64,000 nt of DNA, from the NCBI RefSeq assembly GCF_016125575.1, contig NZ_WGLM01000002.1, positions 558,001-622,000 of the forward strand, read 5' to 3'. Each line of letters opens with the position of its first letter. Position 1 is the first letter of the stretch. The notes beneath the pieces were generated by a model. It was not told where the DNA came from. It saw nothing but the letters and a program-made list of their open reading frames with translations, and did no database searches. Positions 55,883 to 64,000 of this stretch are shown one piece after another. This stretch comes from Limimaricola sp. GTDB taxonomy: Bacteria; Pseudomonadota; Alphaproteobacteria; Rhodobacterales; Rhodobacteraceae. Made by a program: the position numbers and the translations under genes.

Positions 55883-56649
55883 CCCCGCTTCTGTCCGTCC
55901 GTCACCTGACGAAAACCTATGGCCGCCACATCGGCTGCGCGGACGTGTCCTTCGACCTTTATCCCGGCGAGGTGATGGGCATCGTCGGCGAAAGCGGCTC
56001 TGGCAAGTCCACCCTGCTCAACTGCATGGCCGGGCACATGGCCCCTGACAGCGGCGCGGTCATCTTCGACACCCGCGCCGAGGGGCCGAAGGATACCGTT
56101 TCCATGTCCGAGCCCGAGCGGCGGATGCTGGGCCGCACGGACTGGGCCTTCGTCCACCAGCACGCCCGCGATGGGCTGCGGATGGGTGTCAGCGCGGGCG
56201 GCAACGTGGGCGAGCGGCTGATGGCCGTGGGCGCGCGCAACTACGCCCAGATCCGCGAGACTGCGACCGACTGGCTGGGCCGGGTGGAGATTGACACGGG
56301 CCGGATCGACGACCGGCCCTCCACCTTTTCGGGCGGGATGCAGCAGCGGCTGCAGATCGCGCGCAACCTGGTGACCGGGCCGCGCCTTGTCTTCATGGAC
56401 GAACCGACCGGGGGCCTCGACGTCAGCGTGCAGGCGCGGCTGCTGGATCTTTTGCGCGGGCTGGTGCGGCAGATGGGCCTTTCGGCGGTGATCGTCACGC
56501 ATGACCTGGCCGTTGTGCGCCTGCTGGCCGACCGGCTGATGGTGATGAAGGATGGCCGGGTGGTGGAAACCGGCCTGACCGATCAGGTCTTGGACGATCC
56601 CCAGCACGGGTATACCCAGCTTCTGGTATCCTCCGTGTTGCAGGTCTGA
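55879..56649 (+). CDS. phnK: C-P lyase ATP-binding protein PhnK
   Basis: This 256-residue ABC-type ATPase without transmembrane partner docks on PhnJ in the C-P lyase complex. Walker A GESGSGKST, signature FSGGMQQRLQIARNLV, Walker B LVFMDEPTGGLD and H-loop THDLAVVRLLADRL are intact. ATGA overlap with phnJ. Unlike the common phnK-phnL order, three bases after its stop comes a CorA-type transporter gene. Confidence 0.95.
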   Translation: MTPLLSVRHLTKTYGRHIGCADVSFDLYPGEVMGIVGESGSGKSTLLNCMAGHMAPDSGAVIFDTRAEGPKDTVSMSEPERRMLGRTDWAFVHQHARDGLRMGVSAGGNVGERLMAVGARNYAQIRETATDWLGRVEIDTGRIDDRPSTFSGGMQQRLQIARNLVTGPRLVFMDEPTGGLDVSVQARLLDLLRGLVRQMGLSAVIVTHDLAVVRLLADRLMVMKDGRVVETGLTDQVLDDPQHGYTQLLVSSVLQV

Positions 56650-56652
56650 CCT

Positions 56653-57609
56653 ATGCTTTACGCCTATCGCCTTGAGGCCGGCGCGTTGCGCCTGATGCCG
56701 CCCGATGCCGACATCGCTGATGCGATCTGGATCGACCTTTACAGGCCTGATCCAGCCGAGGCAGCGCAGGTCGAGGTGCTGGGCGTGCAGGTGCCGAGCC
56801 TCGCCGACATGGAAGAGATCGAGATTTCCAACCGCCTTTACCGGCAGGACGAGGCCGATTTCATGACCGTGGTGATCCCCGGCCAGACCCCTGCGGGCGA
56901 ACAGGTATCGGGCCCCGTCACATTCATCCTGACGCCGGCCCGGCTGATCAGCGTGCGCCACCACGACCCGCGGCCGTTCCGCACTTTTCCTGACCGGGCC
57001 GATCGCAGCAGCGCGGGCTGCAGCAGCCCGCTACGGCTGTATCTGGGAATGGTGGAAGAGATCGTCGCGCGGCTTGCCGACCACCTGGAGGGCTGCGGGC
57101 GCAGCCTCGATGACATTGCCAAGACCGTGTACAAAGGCGACGCCTCCAGTCAGCCCGACATGCTGGAAGACGCGCTGGAGGTGATCGGCCAGCAGGGCGA
57201 GGTTCTGGCCCGCGTGCGTCTGGGCCTTTTGACGATGGAGCGGATGCTGGCGACGTTCTCCGTCTGGCTTGGCAACCGCAAGGATGGCGCGCTGCGCAAC
57301 TTCGTGAAGGCCGAACTGCGCGATCTTTCGGCGCTGGAAGTGCACGCAGATTTTCTTGGCAACCGCGTCAGCCTGATTTCCGACACCACGCTGGGTATGA
57401 TCAATCTTGCGCAGAATGCCACCGTGCGGATCGTCTCGGTTGTGGCGGCCCTCTTTCTGCCGCCGACGCTGATCGCCTCGGTCTATGGCATGAACTTTGT
57501 CAACATGGGCGTCCTGCACGACCCGTGGGGATATCCCAAGGCGATCGTGCTGATGCTTGCCTCGGCGGGGGTCACCTACCTCTATTTCAAGTGGAAGAAA
57601 TGGCTATGA
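56653..57609 (+). CDS. CorA-family divalent metal transporter inside the phn operon
   Basis: This 318-residue protein has a large N-terminal cytoplasmic domain and two C-terminal membrane helices (about 255-277 and 294-312), with the YGMNF selectivity motif at 278-282. The loop after GMN reads VNMGVLHDPWGYP rather than the usual acidic MPEL form. Pentameric CorA proteins move Mg, Co or Ni; relatives export Zn. It lies three bases after phnK and overlaps phnL by 4 bases, so it is a true operon member. Supplying or balancing metal for C-P lyase chemistry is speculation. Confidence 0.9.
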   Translation: MLYAYRLEAGALRLMPPDADIADAIWIDLYRPDPAEAAQVEVLGVQVPSLADMEEIEISNRLYRQDEADFMTVVIPGQTPAGEQVSGPVTFILTPARLISVRHHDPRPFRTFPDRADRSSAGCSSPLRLYLGMVEEIVARLADHLEGCGRSLDDIAKTVYKGDASSQPDMLEDALEVIGQQGEVLARVRLGLLTMERMLATFSVWLGNRKDGALRNFVKAELRDLSALEVHADFLGNRVSLISDTTLGMINLAQNATVRIVSVVAALFLPPTLIASVYGMNFVNMGVLHDPWGYPKAIVLMLASAGVTYLYFKWKKWL

Positions 57610-58286
57610 TTTCCGTCTCGGGCCTTGCCAAGACCTTTACCCTGCACAATCAGGGCGGCGCCGTGATCGAGGTGATGCGCGATGCCGCCCTCGATGTCGC
57701 GCCCGGCGAATGCGTCGGGCTGACCGGGCCGTCGGGCGCGGGCAAGTCCACGCTGATGCGGATGATCTGGGGCAATTACTTGGCCGCGGCGGGCCGGATC
57801 GAGGTGGCGGGCCTGGACGTGGCCCGTGCCGCCCCGCGCGAGATTATCGCGCTGCGCCGCGCCACGCTGGGCTATGTCAGCCAGTTCCTGCGCGTGGTGC
57901 CCCGCGTGCCGACGCTGGACGTGGTGGCCGAACCGCTGATGGTGCTGGGCGTGGACGAGGCCGCCGCGCATGACCGCGCGCGCGCGCTGCTGGCGCGGCT
58001 CAACATTCCCCAGACGCTGTGGTCGCTTTCGCCCACGACATTCTCGGGCGGCGAGCAGCAGCGCGTGAACATCGCGCGCGGCTTTGCCCATGAATACCCG
58101 GTGATGCTGCTGGACGAGCCCACGGCCAGCCTCGATGCCGCCAACCGCGAGGTGGTGCTGGAGCTGATCGAGGAGGCCAAGGCGCGCGGGGCGGCGATCC
58201 TCGGGATCTTCCACGATGTCGCGGCGCGCGAGCGGGTCTGCGACCGCACCGTCGATGTTGCCGCTTTCACGCCGGAGCCGGCATGA
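57606..58286 (+). CDS. phnL: C-P lyase ATP-binding protein PhnL
   Basis: This 226-residue ABC-type ATPase is needed for the purine-exchange step. It opens with ISVSGLAKTFTLHNQGG, typical of PhnL, and has Walker A GPSGAGKST, signature FSGGEQQRVNIARGF, Walker B VMLLDEPTASLD and H-loop FHDVAARERVCDR. The start in the ATGA overlap with the CorA gene was chosen; an ATG two codons upstream is also possible. It overlaps phnN by 4 bases. Confidence 0.95.
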   Translation: MISVSGLAKTFTLHNQGGAVIEVMRDAALDVAPGECVGLTGPSGAGKSTLMRMIWGNYLAAAGRIEVAGLDVARAAPREIIALRRATLGYVSQFLRVVPRVPTLDVVAEPLMVLGVDEAAAHDRARALLARLNIPQTLWSLSPTTFSGGEQQRVNIARGFAHEYPVMLLDEPTASLDAANREVVLELIEEAKARGAAILGIFHDVAARERVCDRTVDVAAFTPEPA

Positions 58287-58828
58287 GCACTGGCCGGCTG
58301 ATTGCCGTTGTCGGCCCTTCGGGCGTGGGCAAGGACAGCGTGATGGCGGGTCTTGCCGCCGCGCGCCCCGGCCTGCGCGTGGTGCGCCGCGCCATCACCC
58401 GCCCCGCCGAGGCGGGGGGCGAGGACCACGAGCCGGTGACGCTGGACGAATTTGCGCGCGCCCGCGACGCGGGCGCATACGCGCTGAGCTGGGGCGCGCA
58501 TGACCTGTTCTACGGCATTCCCGCCGATGTCGATGCCGACCTTGCCGCTGGCCATGACGTGCTGGCGAACCTGTCGCGCGGCGCGCTGTCGGCGGCCGCC
58601 GCGCGGTTTGCGGGGCTGTTCGTGCTGGGCCTGACGGCGCGGCCGGAAACGCTGGCCGCCCGGCTGGCCGCGCGCGGGCGCGAGGATGCCGGCCAGATCG
58701 CCCGGCGACTGGACCGGCAGGTGCCGCCGCCGCCCGCGGGGGTGCCGGGCGCGGTCATCTCGAACGACGGGCCGCTGGAGACGACCGTCGCCGTGGCGCT
58801 GGCCGCGCTTTACCCCGAAAGCGCGTAG
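58283..58828 (+). CDS. phnN: Ribose 1,5-bisphosphate phosphokinase
   Basis: This 181-residue P-loop kinase has GPSGVGKDSVM near residue 11 and the guanylate-kinase-like ITRPAEAGGEDHEPV stretch. It phosphorylates ribose 1,5-bisphosphate to PRPP, recycling the ribose part freed by C-P lyase. ATGA overlap with phnL. Its 3' end overlaps the convergent DUF1045 gene by 19 bases. Confidence 0.93.
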   Translation: MSTGRLIAVVGPSGVGKDSVMAGLAAARPGLRVVRRAITRPAEAGGEDHEPVTLDEFARARDAGAYALSWGAHDLFYGIPADVDADLAAGHDVLANLSRGALSAAAARFAGLFVLGLTARPETLAARLAARGREDAGQIARRLDRQVPPPPAGVPGAVISNDGPLETTVAVALAALYPESA

Positions 58829-59499
58829 CGATGGACCGTCTCGAAATGCCCGTCGGCGCGTTCGCCTGCCAGCACGACCTCGTCCAGCAAGAAGGGGCGC
58901 GGCAGGACAGCGGCAAGGTGCGGGGCAAGGGCCGCGCGTGTGGCACTGCCCGTGTCCGGGTCGAGCGGGCCGGTCAGCGTCATGTGAAAGCGGAACTCCT
59001 CCATAACGTAGGGGTAGCCCCAGCGGACCAGCAGCGCGTCCTGCGCGGGGCTGAGACCGGCGGCGCGGCGGCGGGCGATTTCCTCGGGCGGGGCAGGGGC
59101 GCGGAAATGGTCCAGCCCTTCGACCAGCCGTCCGGCCAGCGCGTTCAGGGCCGTCACCTCGCCCTCGGGCACCAGCGCGAGGAACCGCCCGATCTGCGCC
59201 AGCTGCAAACCGTCGAGCGTCGCCGGCGCAAGGCCCGCCGCCAGCGCCGCGACCTCGGCCGCGAGCGCCGTTTCGGTCTGGCCCGGCGCGAGGCGGAAGG
59301 GTGGTTTCAGCGTGGCGTGGAACCCATAGCGGCGGGGCGTCGCGGTGATCTCGGCCAAGGGGCGGGGCAGTCCTTCGACATCGGGATGGGCCACGGCCTG
59401 CCCCGTGGCGATGTCCCAGCCCAGCCAGGCCGCGCCGAAATCGGCCAGCGGACCCGGCGGCGGAGCGAAATAAAGCGCGAAACGCGAATGAACGGACAT
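58810..59499 (-). CDS. DUF1045 two-histidine phosphoesterase-like protein
   Basis: This 229-residue protein is often seen in phosphonate operons. It has two His-x-Thr motifs, YGFHATLKPPF (about residue 59) and FRFHMTLTGPL (about 172), the mark of 2H phosphoesterases. A role in hydrolysing a cyclic ribose phosphate intermediate, like PhnP, would make sense because no phnP is seen in the window. It lies on the opposite strand between phnN and phnM and overlaps the phnN end. The assigned role is inference. Confidence 0.85.
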   Translation of the reverse strand: MSVHSRFALYFAPPPGPLADFGAAWLGWDIATGQAVAHPDVEGLPRPLAEITATPRRYGFHATLKPPFRLAPGQTETALAAEVAALAAGLAPATLDGLQLAQIGRFLALVPEGEVTALNALAGRLVEGLDHFRAPAPPEEIARRRAAGLSPAQDALLVRWGYPYVMEEFRFHMTLTGPLDPDTGSATRAALAPHLAAVLPRPFLLDEVVLAGERADGHFETVHRYALSG

Positions 59500-59540
59500 G
59501 GCGGACCCCTGCCGAAGACGATGCGAAAGGACAGCCCCTC

Positions 59541-60686
59541 ATGACATGCGAGATGATCTTCGCCAATGCCCGGCTCTGCCTTCCCGGCGAGGTGATCACC
59601 GGGCAGGTGCAGGTGCGCGATGGCCTGATCGCCGGGATCGACACCGGCGCGGCCGTGCCCGCCGGGGCCATCGACTGCGCGGGTGACTGGCTGTCGCCGG
59701 GGCTAATCGAGCTGCATACCGACAACCTGGAACGTCACATCTCGCCCCGGCCCAAGGTGAACTGGCCGCACCACGCCGCCATCGTCGCCCATGACGCGGA
59801 ACTGGCGGGCTGCGGCATTTCCACCGTTTTCGACGCGATCCGCGTCGGCTCGATCATGACCGGGCACCGGGCCGATTATGCCCGCTATGCCCGCGCCATG
59901 GCCGACGAGATCCTGGCGATGCGGGCGCGCGGGGCGCTCAGGATCAGCCATCACCTGCACCTGCGCGCCGAGACCTGTTCGGAGACCCTGATCGAGGAGC
60001 TGGAAGAGTTCGGCGCCGACGACCGGGTGGGCATCGTCAGCCTGATGGACCACACGCCCGGCCAGCGCCAGTTTGCCGACATCTCGAAATTCGAGACCTA
60101 CGTGCGCGGCAAGCATGCGATGAGCGAAACGGATTTCGCAGATTACCTCGTCTACCTCGAAGGGCTTTATGCCCGCCTTGGTGCCACGCACGAGGCGGCC
60201 ACGGTGGCTGCGGCCGCGCGCTTTGGCGCGACGCTGGCCAGTCATGACGACACCACCGCCGCCCATGTCGCGGCTTCGGCGGCGCATGGCGTGAAGCTGG
60301 CCGAGTTCCCGACCACGCTGGAGGCAGCGCGCGCCTGCCGCGAGAGGGGCATCGCGGTGATCATGGGCGCGCCGAACCTGATCCGGGGGGGGTCGCATTC
60401 GGGCAACGTCGCGGCGGCCGACCTTGCCGATGCGGGGATTCTGGACATCGTCTCGTCCGATTACGTGCCGGCGGCGCTGTTGCAGGCCGCGGTCCGGCTG
60501 GGCCATCGCTGGGGCGACATGGCGCAGGGGATGGCCACGGTCACCGCAGCACCGGCCGCCGCCGTGGGGCTGGCTGACCGGGGGCGGCTGGCAGTGGGCC
60601 TGCGCGCCGATCTCCTGCGCTTTGCCGAAGTGGGCGGCGTGCCGGTAACCCGCGGCCTCTGGGTGCAGGGCGCGCGCGTGGCGTGA
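59541..60686 (+). CDS. phnM: Alpha-D-ribose 1-methylphosphonate 5-triphosphate diphosphatase
   Basis: This 381-residue amidohydrolase-fold enzyme removes pyrophosphate from the triphosphate intermediate before PhnJ acts. The metal motif is LSPGLIELHTDNLERH, with ASHDDTTAAHVAASAAHGVKLAEFPTT and SGNVAAADLAD further on and SSDYVPAALLQAA carrying a metal Asp. An SD aaagga precedes the ATG. The 41-base region to the divergent DUF1045 gene means it may have its own promoter. A strong stem-loop follows. Confidence 0.95.
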   Translation: MTCEMIFANARLCLPGEVITGQVQVRDGLIAGIDTGAAVPAGAIDCAGDWLSPGLIELHTDNLERHISPRPKVNWPHHAAIVAHDAELAGCGISTVFDAIRVGSIMTGHRADYARYARAMADEILAMRARGALRISHHLHLRAETCSETLIEELEEFGADDRVGIVSLMDHTPGQRQFADISKFETYVRGKHAMSETDFADYLVYLEGLYARLGATHEAATVAAAARFGATLASHDDTTAAHVAASAAHGVKLAEFPTTLEAARACRERGIAVIMGAPNLIRGGSHSGNVAAADLADAGILDIVSSDYVPAALLQAAVRLGHRWGDMAQGMATVTAAPAAAVGLADRGRLAVGLRADLLRFAEVGGVPVTRGLWVQGARVA

Positions 60687-60739
60687 GCCCGCCGCGCGCG
60701 GCGGGCGCCTCCGGCGGGAGTATTTTCGGCCAGAAGAAG
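60687..60739. terminator. phnM/pgm convergent terminator with repeat copy C
   Basis: Right after the phnM stop lies a perfect twenty-base palindrome (60687-60706, two arms of gcccgccgcg and its complement). Next to it, on the minus strand, is a third copy of the intergenic core beginning cttcttctggcc (60739 down to 60707), diverged from copies A and B in its second half. Convergent genes on both sides fit a bidirectional terminator. Confidence 0.6.
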
Positions 60740-60741
60740 AC

Positions 60742-64000
<3,259 letters not shown>

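Overview
The window is about 68-70 % G+C by eye, densely packed, and reads as chromosomal DNA of an alphaproteobacterium, most likely a Rhodobacteraceae/Paracoccaceae member (Paracoccus/Rhodobacter type). The main reasons are a complete bhcRABCD beta-hydroxyaspartate cycle cluster, the hutC-hutF/hutI-H-G-U arrangement, and a C-P lyase operon carrying a DUF1045 gene. Many genes overlap by ATGA or TGATG, and three copies of an intergenic element that I associate with this family are present. I see no rRNA, tRNA, insertion sequence, prophage or CRISPR array. No gene-free stretch exceeds 300 bases. Species-level identity is not claimed.

Layout. 1-2517: end of glpD and all of glpK (glycerol use). 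2535-9162 (minus): transglutaminase-like protein, circularly permuted ATP-grasp/alpha-E fusion, and a transglutaminase-DUF2126 protein, a conserved but biochemically obscure cassette. 9300-15731: a guanidine-hydrolase/ABC importer/metallo-hydrolase operon with a divergent LysR regulator. 15828-20049 (minus): aldo/keto reductase, UxaA-type dehydratase, SDR and FAH-type hydrolase, which together look like a non-phosphorylative deoxysugar acid (L-fucose type) route. A PfkB kinase faces away from them. 21119-26465: IclR regulator and bhcABCD, turning two glyoxylate into oxaloacetate. 26469-33767: histidine utilisation (hutC, F, I, H, G, U) around one divergent promoter with an evident HutC palindrome. 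33933-39326: adenine deaminase, SulP transporter, a second FAH protein and a membrane desaturase-like protein. 39467-51540: inositol catabolism and uptake (LacI regulator, IolI/IolE-like isomerase, ABC importer, iolG, C, D, E, a small membrane protein, iolB). 51835-60686: C-P lyase (phnF | phnGHI-JK-corA-LN-phnM) interrupted by two opposite-strand genes and one CorA-type transporter gene. 60742-64000 (minus): pgm and the 3' part of glgX.

The overall theme is catabolism of small organic compounds (glycerol, guanidino compounds, deoxysugars, glyoxylate/glycolate, histidine, purines, inositol, phosphonates). Each module has its own local regulator, and several show visible operators: TGATG-N5/7-CATCA around the LacI gene, TATGT-N4-ACATA for HutC, and GGAAA-N4-TTTCG upstream of bhcA. 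The most unusual architecture is the C-P lyase locus. Function calls rest on motifs and gene order read by eye; no database search was run.
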